Part shown: piece after piece, positions 29,345 to 37,472 of the stretch
Numbering within the stretch: position 1 is the stretch's first letter
Layout: each line of letters starts with the position of its first letter
NCBI RefSeq assembly: GCF_011388215.1
Contig: NZ_CP049989.1
Location: 992,001-1,056,000 of the forward strand
Direction of reading: 5' to 3'
DNA from: Hydrogenophaga crocea
GTDB lineage: Bacteria; Pseudomonadota; Gammaproteobacteria; Burkholderiales; Burkholderiaceae_C
Length of the DNA stretch: 64,000 nucleotides
Position numbers and translations under genes: made by a program
Notes under the pieces: model-generated
The model's database searches: none
What the model saw: only the letters and a program-made list of their open reading frames with translations
What the model was told of the DNA's origin: nothing

Positions 29345-30280
29345 TCAATACACCGCGAAGCGCCCGGTCCACTTGCGCTCGTAGTCCATGCGCGCGAAGT
29401 GCTCGGCCATGAAGTCGATGAAGGCGCGCACCTTGGCGCTCAGGTGCTTGCGGCTCGGGTAGGCGAGGTTGATGGTGAGGTGCGGCAGGTCCCAGTCTTC
29501 GAGCACCGGCACCAGGCGGCCGGCCACGATGTCGTCGTAGACGATGTAGCTCGGCTGGATCAGGATGCCCATGCCGTCGAGCGCGGCGGCGCGCACGATC
29601 TGGCCGTCGTTGGTTTCGAGCAGGCCCTTGATCTGCACCGTCTGCTGGCGGCCGCTGTCCACGTGCGTGAAGCGCAGCTCGTTGGGCGTGTTGGCGTGCA
29701 GATACACCAGCAGCTTGTGGCGCTGCAGGTCGTCGAGCCCCTTGGGAAAGCCGTGTTTGGCGAGGTAACCCGGTGAGGCCGCGAGGATGCGCCGCGTCTG
29801 GCCGAGCCGGCGGATGGTGATGTTGCTGTCGGGCTCGTACTCGCGCGTGCGGATCGCCACGTCGATGTTGTTGTCGATGATGTCGAGGTAGCGGTTGGCC
29901 GCCTCCACGTGCACGCTCACGTTGGGGTAGCGCTCGGTGAAGCCGCGCAGCAGCGGCGCGATGTGGTGCATCGCAAAGCTCAGCGAGGCCGTCACGCGCA
30001 GCACGCCCGTGGGGTTGAGCGCGGCGGCGTTCACATCGGACTCGGCGTCGCGCAGGTCGCCCAGGATGTTGCGCGCGCGCTGGAAGAACTCCTGGCCGGT
30101 GTCGGTGAGGTAGAGGCGGCGCGTGTTGCGCTCCACCAGGCGCGCGCCCAGGCGCTCTTCGAGCGCGGCCAGGTGGCGGCTCGCGCTCGCGTTGCTCAGG
30201 TTCAGCGCTTCGGCGGCGCGCGACAGGCTGCCGGTTTCGGCCACCTGCACGAACAGTTCGATCTCGGTCCAGCGGTCCAT
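29345..30280 (-). CDS. LysR-family regulator of the hydroxyquinol/TRAP operon
   Basis: 311 residues. HTH at about 8-65 (SLSRAAEALNLSNASASRHLAALE, LGARLVERNTRRLYLT), then the effector domain (VLRVTASLSFAMHHIAPLL). It is divergent from the intradiol dioxygenase and TRAP operon at 30428 across a 147-bp region holding a perfect palindrome and a sigma70-like promoter, so it most likely controls that operon in response to an aromatic acid or ring-cleavage product. The in-frame upstream extension to 31258 runs through the dioxygenase gene antisense and was discarded. Confidence 0.9.
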   Translation of the reverse strand: MDRWTEIELFVQVAETGSLSRAAEALNLSNASASRHLAALEERLGARLVERNTRRLYLTDTGQEFFQRARNILGDLRDAESDVNAAALNPTGVLRVTASLSFAMHHIAPLLRGFTERYPNVSVHVEAANRYLDIIDNNIDVAIRTREYEPDSNITIRRLGQTRRILAASPGYLAKHGFPKGLDDLQRHKLLVYLHANTPNELRFTHVDSGRQQTVQIKGLLETNDGQIVRAAALDGMGILIQPSYIVYDDIVAGRLVPVLEDWDLPHLTINLAYPSRKHLSAKVRAFIDFMAEHFARMDYERKWTGRFAVY

Positions 30281-30329
30281 CGCTTTCGAGTGTGTCTCCG
30301 GGTTGTCCCTGGTTTTCTTGCGCGCGGCG

Positions 30330-30342
30330 GAAAAGTCTTTTC
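30330..30342. promoter_or_regulatory. Palindrome in LysR/dioxygenase divergent promoter
   Basis: GAAAAG-T-CTTTTC is a perfect 13-bp palindrome, flanked by a wider GCGGAA...TTCCGC pair (30327-30349). It lies about 12 bp upstream of the -35 element of the catabolic operon, the usual place for the LysR recognition-binding site. Regulator identity is inferred from adjacency. Confidence 0.6.
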
Positions 30343-30353
30343 GTTCCGCGGCA

Positions 30354-30382
30354 TTGGTTTTCCATTTCGTGCCGCCTACATT
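30354..30382 (+). promoter_or_regulatory. Sigma70-like promoter of dioxygenase/TRAP operon
   Basis: TTGGTT (30354-30359) and TACATT (30377-30382) are separated by exactly 17 bp. Transcription would start near 30389, leaving a leader of about 40 bases before the GTG at 30428, with GGAGACAAG at 30416-30424. The -35 is imperfect, consistent with an activator-dependent promoter. Confidence 0.55.
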
Positions 30383-30427
30383 CTGCCGCCACGGTGGCCT
30401 CACGGCACGCCCCACGGAGACAAGACG

Positions 30428-31255
30428 GTGCGCAACCTCAACCAGGACAACATCACCCAGGCGGTCATCGCCCGCCTGGCCGCCACGCCCGACCCGCGCC
30501 TGAAGCAGGTGCTGACCAGTCTGGTGCAGCACCTGCACGCCTTTGCGCGCGAGGTGAAACTGACCGAGGCCGAGTGGGCCTACGGCATCGACTTCCTGAC
30601 CCGCGTGGGCCACACCTGCACCGACCAGCGCCAGGAGTTCATCCTGCTGTCGGACACGCTGGGCCTGTCCATGCTCACGGTGGCGCTCAACAACCAGAAG
30701 CCCGAAGGCTGCACCGAGGCCACGGTGTTCGGCCCCTTCCACGTGGAAGGCGCGCCCGAGGTGCCGCACGGCGCCGACGTGGCCAATGGCGCGCCCGGCA
30801 AGCCCTGCGAGGTCAGCGGCCACGTGCGCGGACCGCGCGGCGAGGCCGTGGCCGGCGCGGTGATCGATGTCTGGCAGGCCGATGCCGATGGCCTGTACGA
30901 CGTGCAGCGCGAAGGCCTGGAACAGCCCCAGGGCCGCGCCGTGCTGCGCAGTGGCGCCGACGGCGGCTTTCACTTCAAGACCGTGGTGGCCGAGCCTTAC
31001 CCCATTCCCACCGACGGCCCGGTGGGCGAGATGCTCACCGCGACCAAGCGCCACCCCTGGCGCCCCGCGCACCTGCACTTCCGCATCCAGGCCCCGGGCT
31101 ACCAGACCCTGGTCACGCACGTGTTCCGCAACGGCGATCCCTACCTCGATTCCGACGCCGTCTTCGGCGTGCGCAGCTCGCTGCTGGCCGACTGGGTGGA
31201 ACAGCCCGACGGCCGCATCACCCTCGATTTCGATTTCGTTCTCGCCCCTCAATAA
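30428..31255 (+). CDS. Intradiol dioxygenase, hydroxyquinol 1,2-dioxygenase-like
   Basis: 275 residues. An N-terminal helical dimerisation domain (QEFILLSDTLGLSMLTVALNN near 75) precedes the catalytic beta-sandwich with the four Fe(III) ligands: Tyr in DGLYDVQ, Tyr in AEPYPIPTDGPVG, and two His in HPWRPAHLHFRI. The DGPVG motif and the length point to hydroxyquinol (1,2,4-trihydroxybenzene) cleavage to maleylacetate rather than catechol cleavage. GTG start after GGAGACAAG. It is the first gene of an operon running through a TRAP transporter to a nitroreductase; a second copy lies at 36537. Confidence 0.87.
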   Translation: MRNLNQDNITQAVIARLAATPDPRLKQVLTSLVQHLHAFAREVKLTEAEWAYGIDFLTRVGHTCTDQRQEFILLSDTLGLSMLTVALNNQKPEGCTEATVFGPFHVEGAPEVPHGADVANGAPGKPCEVSGHVRGPRGEAVAGAVIDVWQADADGLYDVQREGLEQPQGRAVLRSGADGGFHFKTVVAEPYPIPTDGPVGEMLTATKRHPWRPAHLHFRIQAPGYQTLVTHVFRNGDPYLDSDAVFGVRSSLLADWVEQPDGRITLDFDFVLAPQ

Positions 31256-31278
31256 CACCCTCCACCGGAGACAAGACC

Positions 31279-32376
31279 ATGACGATGAAGAAGCGGACTT
31301 TCGTGGCCACCGCCCTGGCGGCCGCGCTCATGAGCGCCGGCCTGGGCACCGCCCAGGCGCAACAGACCTTCAAGCTCACCATCGCGTCCAGCCACCCCAC
31401 CTCGCTGCCCTGGGTGGGCCTCATGAGCACGCTGTTCGTGCCCGAGGTGAACAAGCGCGTGGAGGCCCTGGGCAAGGGCTACAAGATCGAGTGGAAGGAG
31501 TCGTACGGCGGCCAGCTCTACAAGATGAACGCCACCCTGGCCAGCGTGGGCTCGGGCATCGCCGACATCGGCTGGGTGTTCGCCAACCTCGAAGCGGCCA
31601 AGATGCCGCTGACCCAGTTCGCCACCGTCACGCCCTTCGCCACCGGCGACATCCGCATGCTGCTGCAGGTGGCCAACGAGATGAACGAGAAGGTGCCCGC
31701 GCTCAAGGCCGAATGGGACAAGAACAATGTGGTGTTCCTGGGCGCCAGCGGCGTGGACACCTACCACCTGTTCACCAAGATGCCCATCAACACCTACGCC
31801 GACCTCGCGGGCAAGAAGATCTCGGCCCCGGGCGCGGTGGGCGTGTGGCTGCGCGGCTCGGGCGCGGTGCCGGTCGACGGCTCGCTCACCAGCTACTACA
31901 CCGACATCCAGACCGGTGTGAGCGAGGGCACGATCTCGATCGCCACCGGCATCCTGCCCAACAAGATCTACGAGGTCGCGCCCTACGTGACCACGGCCGA
32001 CATCGGCGCGCTCTACAACGGTGGCATGGCCATCAACAAGGACAGCATGGCCGCGCTGCCCCCGGACGTGCAGAAGATCATCAAGGACGTGGGCCTGGAG
32101 TACTCGCGCGTGCTCGGCGACACGCTGGCGCAGCGCTACGAGGCCGCGCTCAAGGCCATCGGCGAGCAGGGCGCCAAGCAGGCGGTGCCGGTGAAGATCG
32201 CGCCCATGGCCCCTGGCGAGCGCGAGAAGTGGGCCCGTTCCATGCCCAACATCGCGGCCGACTGGGTCAAGGCCAACGCCTCGCGCGGCCCGGCGGCGCA
32301 GATCATCAAGACCTACATGGACGAGCTGCGCAAGCGCGGCGCCAAGCCCGTGCGCGACTGGGACAAAGACCTGTGA
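31279..32376 (+). CDS. TRAP transporter solute-binding protein (DctP family)
   Basis: 365-residue periplasmic protein with a signal peptide (about 1-27, ending GTAQAQ). DctP-family features: ASSHPTSLPWVG near the start, YGGQLYKMNATLASVGSGIADIGWVF, and the ligand-arginine region GKKISAPGAVGVWLRGSGAVPV. It delivers an organic acid to the DctQM permease encoded next. ATG after GGAGACAAG (31267-31275). The operon context suggests an aromatic or C4-dicarboxylate-like ligand. Close paralogue of the orphan protein at 40534. Confidence 0.92.
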   Translation: MTMKKRTFVATALAAALMSAGLGTAQAQQTFKLTIASSHPTSLPWVGLMSTLFVPEVNKRVEALGKGYKIEWKESYGGQLYKMNATLASVGSGIADIGWVFANLEAAKMPLTQFATVTPFATGDIRMLLQVANEMNEKVPALKAEWDKNNVVFLGASGVDTYHLFTKMPINTYADLAGKKISAPGAVGVWLRGSGAVPVDGSLTSYYTDIQTGVSEGTISIATGILPNKIYEVAPYVTTADIGALYNGGMAINKDSMAALPPDVQKIIKDVGLEYSRVLGDTLAQRYEAALKAIGEQGAKQAVPVKIAPMAPGEREKWARSMPNIAADWVKANASRGPAAQIIKTYMDELRKRGAKPVRDWDKDL

Positions 32377-32386
32377 TCGGCCGTTC

Positions 32387-32953
32387 ATGAGCTACGAAGC
32401 CAACACCGACCTCGAGGAGGCCCCGGTCTCCTCGGCCCCTTCCAGTCCGTTCGGCCATCTCATCGATGGCCTGAACGGCCTGGGCTCCATCGTGATCGCG
32501 CTCGTGATGGTGCTGATGTGCGCCGACGTGTTCATGCGCAATGCGTTCAATCAGCCCATCGACGGCGTGGCCGAACTCGTGGCCGCATCCATCATCGTGA
32601 TCGTGTTCCTGCAGCTGCCCGCCACGCTGCGCCACGGCCGCATGAGCCGCGCCGACCTGTTCATCGACCCCTTCGTGGCCAAGCGCCCGCGCGCCGGCAT
32701 GCGCCTGCGTGCGCTGTTCTCGCTCGGCGGCATCTTCGCCTGCGGCGTGATCGCCTACGCCACCTGGCCGCTGTTCCAGCGCGCCTGGGCCAACAACGAG
32801 TTCTTCGGCATCGAAGGCGTGTTCACCTTCCCGACCTGGCCCATGCGCATCGTGGTGTTCGTGGGCGCGGCCCTGGCCGCGCTGCAGTACGCGCTGCTGG
32901 CCTGGCAGGACTGGCGCGACGCCGGCCGCGCACAAGGAGCAGGCCATGAGTGA
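32387..32953 (+). CDS. TRAP transporter small permease (DctQ family)
   Basis: 188 residues with four hydrophobic helices (first at about 24-46; ADVFMRNAFNQPIDGVAELV around the second is the DctQ signature; then RAGMRLRALFSLGGIFACGVIAY and WPMRIVVFVGAALAALQYALL). DctQ is the small membrane subunit that couples to DctM and the binding protein. Its 3' end overlaps the dctM-type start by 8 bp. Starts 10 bp after the binding-protein gene. Confidence 0.9.
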   Translation: MSYEANTDLEEAPVSSAPSSPFGHLIDGLNGLGSIVIALVMVLMCADVFMRNAFNQPIDGVAELVAASIIVIVFLQLPATLRHGRMSRADLFIDPFVAKRPRAGMRLRALFSLGGIFACGVIAYATWPLFQRAWANNEFFGIEGVFTFPTWPMRIVVFVGAALAALQYALLAWQDWRDAGRAQGAGHE

Positions 32954-34265
32954 TCTGCTGCTGGGCTTCATCGCCATCGGGGGCATGCTGGCCCTCATCG
33001 TCCTGGGCATGCACATCGGCGTGGCGCTCATCGTCACCTCGTTCGCCACCGTGTGGCTGATGCGCTCGCCCGAGATCGCCGCGCGCTTCGTGGGCGCGGC
33101 GGCCAACGACGCCATCCGCGACTACCTGTTCGGCGTGGTGCCGCTGTTCGTGCTCATGGGCATGTTCGTGAGCGTGAGCGGGGTGGGGCGCGACACCTTC
33201 GACGTGTTCCAGTGGCTGTTGCGCAAGCTGCGCGGCGGCCTGGGCCTGGCCACCGTGGGCGCGAACGCGGTGTTCGCGGCCATCACCGGCATCTCGATCG
33301 CCTCGGCCTCGGTGTTCACCAAGGTCGCGGTGCCCGAGATGATGCGCCACGGCTACACGTCGCGCTTCTCGGTCGGCGTGGTGGCGGGCTCGTCCATCCT
33401 GGGCATGCTGATTCCGCCCTCGCTGCTGATGATCATCTACGGCGTGATCGCCGAAGAATCGATCGGCCGCCTGTTCCTGGCGGGCGTGCTGCCGGGCCTG
33501 CTGCTGGCGCTGCTGTTCTGCGCGCTCATCCTGGGCATGGCCTACTTCCGGCCCGCCAGCATGTACACCGCCGGCCTGCCCGCTTCGGCGCAGGAGCAGG
33601 ACACCGAGACCTGGGCCAGCGCGGCGGTCAAGTTCTTCCCCATCCTGCTGCTCGTGGTGCTGGTGCTGGGCGGCCTCTACAGCGGCCTGTTCACGCCCAC
33701 CGAGGCCGGCGCCGTGGGCGCGGCCGGCGCCTTCGTGATCGCGCTCGCGCGCCGCCGCCTCACCTGGCGCAAGCTCTGGAACGTGCTCACCGAAACCGGT
33801 TATGTGTCGGTGTCGGTGCTGTTCCTGATCGTGGCGGCCTCGCTGTACAGCCGCATGCTCGCGCTCACCGGCATGCCCGCGGCCATCACCACCGGCATCA
33901 CCGACATGGGCCTGGGCCCCTGGGGCTTCCTGGTGGCCTACCTGCTGATCGTGATCGCGCTGGGCTGCATCATCGACTCGGTCTCGATCATGCTGATCAT
34001 GCTGCCCATCGTGCTGCCCATCGCGGCCAGCTTCGGCATGGACAAGATCTGGTTCGGCGTGCTCACCGTGGTGGCGGTCGAGATCGGTCTGCTCACGCCG
34101 CCGTTCGGGGTCTCGGTCTACACCGTCAAGAGCGCGCTCAACAACCCCAACATCACCATCAAGGACATCTTCGCCGGCGCCTTCCCCTTCGTGCTCGTGA
34201 TGGTGTTGTCGCTGGTCATCCTCGCCATCTTCCCGGGCCTGTCCACCTGGCTCGCCCGCATGTGA
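32946..34265 (+). CDS. TRAP transporter large permease (DctM family)
   Basis: 439 residues, about 12 helices, the ion-coupled channel subunit of a TRAP transporter. Typical features include GAAANDAIRDYLFGVVPLFVLMGMFV, SIASASVFTKVAVPEMMRHGY, SSILGMLIPPSLLMIIYGVI and TEAGAVGAAGAF. It overlaps the small permease by 8 bp. Together with the two preceding genes it forms a complete high-affinity Na+-dependent uptake system inside the dioxygenase operon. Confidence 0.92.
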   Translation: MSDLLLGFIAIGGMLALIVLGMHIGVALIVTSFATVWLMRSPEIAARFVGAAANDAIRDYLFGVVPLFVLMGMFVSVSGVGRDTFDVFQWLLRKLRGGLGLATVGANAVFAAITGISIASASVFTKVAVPEMMRHGYTSRFSVGVVAGSSILGMLIPPSLLMIIYGVIAEESIGRLFLAGVLPGLLLALLFCALILGMAYFRPASMYTAGLPASAQEQDTETWASAAVKFFPILLLVVLVLGGLYSGLFTPTEAGAVGAAGAFVIALARRRLTWRKLWNVLTETGYVSVSVLFLIVAASLYSRMLALTGMPAAITTGITDMGLGPWGFLVAYLLIVIALGCIIDSVSIMLIMLPIVLPIAASFGMDKIWFGVLTVVAVEIGLLTPPFGVSVYTVKSALNNPNITIKDIFAGAFPFVLVMVLSLVILAIFPGLSTWLARM

Positions 34266-34275
34266 GTCGCTTTCC

Positions 34276-34581
34276 ATGATCTACGTCTTCCACCTCCTGG
34301 ACAAACCCAACGGGCTCGAACTGCGCCAGCGCATCCGCCCCGAGCACAAGGCCTACCTGGCCGCCGTGGCCGACCGCATGGCCTTTGCGGGGCCGCTGCT
34401 CGCCGACGACGGCGTGACCATGGTCGGCAGCGTGCTGGCGATCGACTTCGACAGCCGCGAGGCCGCGCTGCGCTGGCAGGCCGACGAGCCCTTCACCAAG
34501 GCCGGCCTGTACGCCAGCGTGGCGGTGCATGCGTTCCAGAACCTGTGGCCGCAGAAGGTGGGCTTCCCGCCCCAGGCCTGA
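34276..34581 (+). CDS. YciI-family protein
   Basis: 101-residue ferredoxin-like fold protein of the YciI family, with the conserved histidine in RPEHKAYLA and the late DEPFTKAGLY motif. YciI relatives include TftG, the dehydrochlorinase acting on 5-chlorohydroxyquinol upstream of hydroxyquinol ring cleavage. Because this gene sits in a hydroxyquinol-dioxygenase operon, a similar small-ring dehydration, dehalogenation or isomerisation role is plausible but inferred. It follows dctM by 10 bp. Confidence 0.82.
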   Translation: MIYVFHLLDKPNGLELRQRIRPEHKAYLAAVADRMAFAGPLLADDGVTMVGSVLAIDFDSREAALRWQADEPFTKAGLYASVAVHAFQNLWPQKVGFPPQA

Positions 34582-34587
34582 GCACCC

Positions 34588-34896
34588 ATGGCCCTCGTCA
34601 AGCACATCGTCATGTGGAACATCCTCGGGGCCAGCCCCGAGGAAAAGCTGCGCAACACCGAGCGCCTCAAGGCCGCCTTCGAAGGCCTGCGCGGCCGCAT
34701 CCCGGGCCTGCGCACGCTGGAGATCGGCGTCGACTTCAGCCGCGTCGACTACGCCTGCGACGTGGTGCTGTACTCCGAGTTCGACAGCGCCCAGGCGCTC
34801 ACCGATTACGCTTCGCACCCCGAACATTTGCGCGTGCGGCAGGAACTCGAAGGCCTGCGCATTGCGCGCCACCAGGTGGACTACACCCCGAACTGA
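34588..34896 (+). CDS. Dabb (stress-responsive A/B barrel) domain protein
   Basis: 102 residues with the Dabb opening VKHIVMWNI and the mid-protein helix-strand unit GLRTLEIGVDFSR-YACDVVLYSEFDSAQALTDY, ending with HPEHLRV. Dabb proteins are dimeric ferredoxin-like barrels; bacterial ones often assist polyketide or aromatic-pathway reactions as cyclases or decarboxylases. It lies 6 bp after the YciI gene and 14 bp before the nitroreductase, inside the aromatic operon. Reaction unknown. Confidence 0.82.
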   Translation: MALVKHIVMWNILGASPEEKLRNTERLKAAFEGLRGRIPGLRTLEIGVDFSRVDYACDVVLYSEFDSAQALTDYASHPEHLRVRQELEGLRIARHQVDYTPN

Positions 34897-34910
34897 AAGG
34901 ACCTCGCCCT

Positions 34911-35498
34911 GTGACCCCGCTCGATACCCAAGCCCTCGACACGATCTTCACCAAGGCCCGCACGGCCAACGGCTTCATCGACAAGCCCGTGCCCGAGGCG
35001 CTGCTGCGCCAGGTGTATGAACTGGCCGCGCTGGGCCCCACGTCGATGAACTGCCAGCCCACGCGCTACGTGTTCCTCAACACGCCCGCCGCGCGCGAGC
35101 GCCTGCTGCCGGCCATGCTGCCCGGCAACCTCGACAAGACGCGCAGCGCGCCGGTCACGGTCATCGTGGCCACCGACACGAAGTTCTACGAGCACATGCC
35201 CAAGGTCTGGCACCGCGAGGGCGCCAAGGAAATGTTCGAAGGCAACGCCGGCATGGCCAGCGCCACCGCAACGCGCAACGGCACGCTCGGCGGCGCCTAC
35301 TTCATCATCGCGGCGCGCGCGCTCGGCCTCGACTGCGGCCCCATGAGCGGCTTCGACATCGCCAAGGTCGACGCCGAGTTCTTCCCCGACGGCCGCTACA
35401 AGACCAACTTCCTCATCAACCTCGGTTACGGCGACGACAAGCTGCTGTTCAACCGCAACCCGCGCCTGGGCTTCGACGAAGCCTGCCAGGTGCTCTGA
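34911..35498 (+). CDS. RutE/HadB-like nitroreductase-family reductase
   Basis: 195 residues of the small FMN nitroreductase branch that contains RutE (malonic semialdehyde reductase): [36 protein letters not shown] (near 42-56), [18 protein letters not shown] and the C-terminal FLINLGYG. It likely uses NAD(P)H and flavin to reduce a quinone or semialdehyde intermediate. The start is a GTG at 34911 after AAAGGA. Last gene of the dioxygenase/TRAP operon; convergent with the next LysR. Confidence 0.82.
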   Translation: MTPLDTQALDTIFTKARTANGFIDKPVPEALLRQVYELAALGPTSMNCQPTRYVFLNTPAARERLLPAMLPGNLDKTRSAPVTVIVATDTKFYEHMPKVWHREGAKEMFEGNAGMASATATRNGTLGGAYFIIAARALGLDCGPMSGFDIAKVDAEFFPDGRYKTNFLINLGYGDDKLLFNRNPRLGFDEACQVL

Positions 35499-35510
35499 GC
35501 GGCCCCACGC

Positions 35511-36398
35511 TCAGCCGGCATGGCCGGACGCCGCTCGCCGGATCACCGAGGCCATGTGCTTCACGGTGGGCGAGCGGTTCACCCCCTTCTTCCACAACAG
35601 GCCGGGCGTGCGGATCGGCGAGGGGTCTTCCAGCGGGATCAGCCGCAGGTCGGGCGAGGGCGTGAACGCGCTCTCGGCAATGATGCCCGCGAGGTCGGTC
35701 TGGCGGATCAGCTCGATCATGGGCGCGATCGAGTTGAGCTCGGCCACCACCAGCGGCTGCGCGCCCGCCGCCTCGAAGCATTCGTCCAGCAGGCCGCGCG
35801 TGCTGAACTGCCGGGGCAGCAGCACCACGCGGCGCTGGTGCAGCTCCACCATGCGCACGCGCCGCCGCCGCGCCAGCGGGTGCGAAGCGGCCACGCACAG
35901 GCGCAGTTCCTCGTTGTAGAGCGGCTCGAACCAGAGCTCGGGCCGGTCGGCCGGGCGGTAGGACACGCCGAGGTCGAGGTGGCCGCTGGACAGGCGCCGT
36001 GCGATCTGCTCGGCCGACAGCTCTTCGACCGCCACCTTCACGTTCGGGTGGTAGGCCAGGAAGGCCGACACGCACAGCGGCACCAGCCGTGTGTTGAAGC
36101 TGTGCGTGGCCGCGATGCACAGCTCGCCCGCGAGCGCATCGCCCGGCTGGGTCAGCGCCTGCAGGCCGCGGTCGATCTGTTGCAGCGCGGGCACGAAATG
36201 GCTGCGCAGCAGCTCACCGGCCTCGGTCAGCGCCACCTTGCGGTTCGTGCGGTCGAACAGCACCTGGCCCAGCTCTTCCTCGAGCTGGCGGATCTGGTGC
36301 GACAGCGTCGACTGCGTCACATGCAGCCGCTCGGCCGCGCGCGTGAAATTGAGCGTGTCGGCCAGCGTTTCGAAGTAACGAAGGTGGCGCAGTTCCAT
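35511..36398 (-). CDS. LysR-family regulator (CynR/CatR-like)
   Basis: 295 residues. HTH at about 5-60 ([40 protein letters not shown]) and a LysR substrate domain ([41 protein letters not shown]). Divergent from the second dioxygenase operon; the 138-bp gap contains a perfect palindrome with LysR-box spacing. ATG 36398 gives the normal N-terminus; an upstream in-frame ATG lies inside the palindrome. Confidence 0.9.
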   Translation of the reverse strand: MELRHLRYFETLADTLNFTRAAERLHVTQSTLSHQIRQLEEELGQVLFDRTNRKVALTEAGELLRSHFVPALQQIDRGLQALTQPGDALAGELCIAATHSFNTRLVPLCVSAFLAYHPNVKVAVEELSAEQIARRLSSGHLDLGVSYRPADRPELWFEPLYNEELRLCVAASHPLARRRRVRMVELHQRRVVLLPRQFSTRGLLDECFEAAGAQPLVVAELNSIAPMIELIRQTDLAGIIAESAFTPSPDLRLIPLEDPSPIRTPGLLWKKGVNRSPTVKHMASVIRRAASGHAG

Positions 36399-36418
36399 GG
36401 GGGAAACCCTTGAAAGAC

Positions 36419-36435
36419 GATCGATGCCATCGATC
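36419..36435. promoter_or_regulatory. Perfect LysR-box palindrome
   Basis: GATCGATG-C-CATCGATC is a perfect 17-bp palindrome in the divergent region between the LysR gene and the second dioxygenase. It contains the T-N11-A spacing (T36421, A36433) characteristic of LysR boxes. A possible -10, TAGACT, lies at 36480-36485, so the site sits about -65 relative to a start near 36491, the classical LysR position. Confidence 0.7.
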
Positions 36436-36536
36436 ATAGCCGTCGAAATTCATCACTTCCATCGCAGTCGCCGGGTGCCTAGACTGCGGGCGGATTTCCC
36501 CTCAGGCGCACCAGAACAAACGCATTGGAGACACGC

Positions 36537-37433
36537 ATGGCCCAGCTCGAAGCCGAAGACATCACCCAGGCCGTCATCGATCGCATGGCCGACTGCCAGG
36601 ACCCGCGCTTCAAGCAGGTCATGACCGCGCTCGTGAAGCACGCGCACGCCTTCATCCGCGAGGTGCAGCTGAGCGAGGAAGAGTGGATCAACGCCATCCT
36701 GTTCCTCACCGAGACCGGCAAGATGTGCGACGACAAGCGCCAGGAGTTCATCCTGCTGTCGGACACGTTGGGCATCTCCATGCTCGTGGTGGCGCTCAAC
36801 CAGCTCAAGGCCGCACGCGCCTTCCAGCAGGGCGGCGGCGGCGCCGAACAGCCCACCGAGGCCACGGTGCAGGGCCCGTTTTACTGGGAAGGCGCGCCCG
36901 CGCTGCCGCTGGGCGCCGACATCGGCGAGAACATGCCCGGCGAACCCGCCTACTACCAAGGCCGTGTCACCGACACCGAGGGCCGGCCCATCGCGAATTG
37001 CTGCCTCGACGTGTGGTCGGGCGACGGCGAGGGCGTGTACGACATGCAGATGGGCGACGACGCCGGCATGCGCCTGCGCGCGCGCTTCCACACCGACGAG
37101 GACGGCCGCTACCGCTTCTGGTCGATCAAGCCCAGCTTCTACCCCGTGCCCGACGACGGCCCGGTGGGTGGCATGCTGCGGCGCATGGGCCGCCACCCGA
37201 ACCGGCCCGGCCACATCCACATGAAGGTGTATGCGCCCGGCCACCAGAGCGTGACCACGCACCTGTTCGTGGCCGACAGCCCCTACCTCGATTCCGATGC
37301 CGTGTTCGGCGTGCGCAACAGCCTGATCGTGCCCTTCACCACGCACCCGCCGGGCACCGCGCCCGACGGCCGCGCCATGGACCGCCCGTACCACAGCGCC
37401 ACGTACGACTTCCGCCTCGTGCCCGCGCGCTGA
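36537..37433 (+). CDS. Intradiol dioxygenase, hydroxyquinol-type, second copy
   Basis: 298 residues with the same plan as the 30428 protein: the shared QEFILLSDTLGISML block in the helical domain and Fe ligands Tyr (EGVYDMQ), Tyr (SFYPVPDDGPVGG) and two His (HPNRPGHIHMKV). A Gly-rich insert (QQGGGGAEQ) and a longer C-terminus distinguish it, so the substrate may be a substituted hydroxyquinol. ATG 36537 follows GGAGACACGC; an upstream TTG would place that ribosome-binding site inside the gene. First gene of an operon with a citrate-synthase-like protein and a CoA-transferase. Confidence 0.87.
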   Translation: MAQLEAEDITQAVIDRMADCQDPRFKQVMTALVKHAHAFIREVQLSEEEWINAILFLTETGKMCDDKRQEFILLSDTLGISMLVVALNQLKAARAFQQGGGGAEQPTEATVQGPFYWEGAPALPLGADIGENMPGEPAYYQGRVTDTEGRPIANCCLDVWSGDGEGVYDMQMGDDAGMRLRARFHTDEDGRYRFWSIKPSFYPVPDDGPVGGMLRRMGRHPNRPGHIHMKVYAPGHQSVTTHLFVADSPYLDSDAVFGVRNSLIVPFTTHPPGTAPDGRAMDRPYHSATYDFRLVPAR

Positions 37434-37472
37434 GCGCGCCGCACCCGTTCCCCGCTTTCACTGGAGACCGTC

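Noticed and set aside
29345..31258. LysR protein with a long N-terminal extension
   Set aside because: The extension is antisense to the dioxygenase gene and crosses the divergent promoter; the HTH starts normally from ATG 30280.
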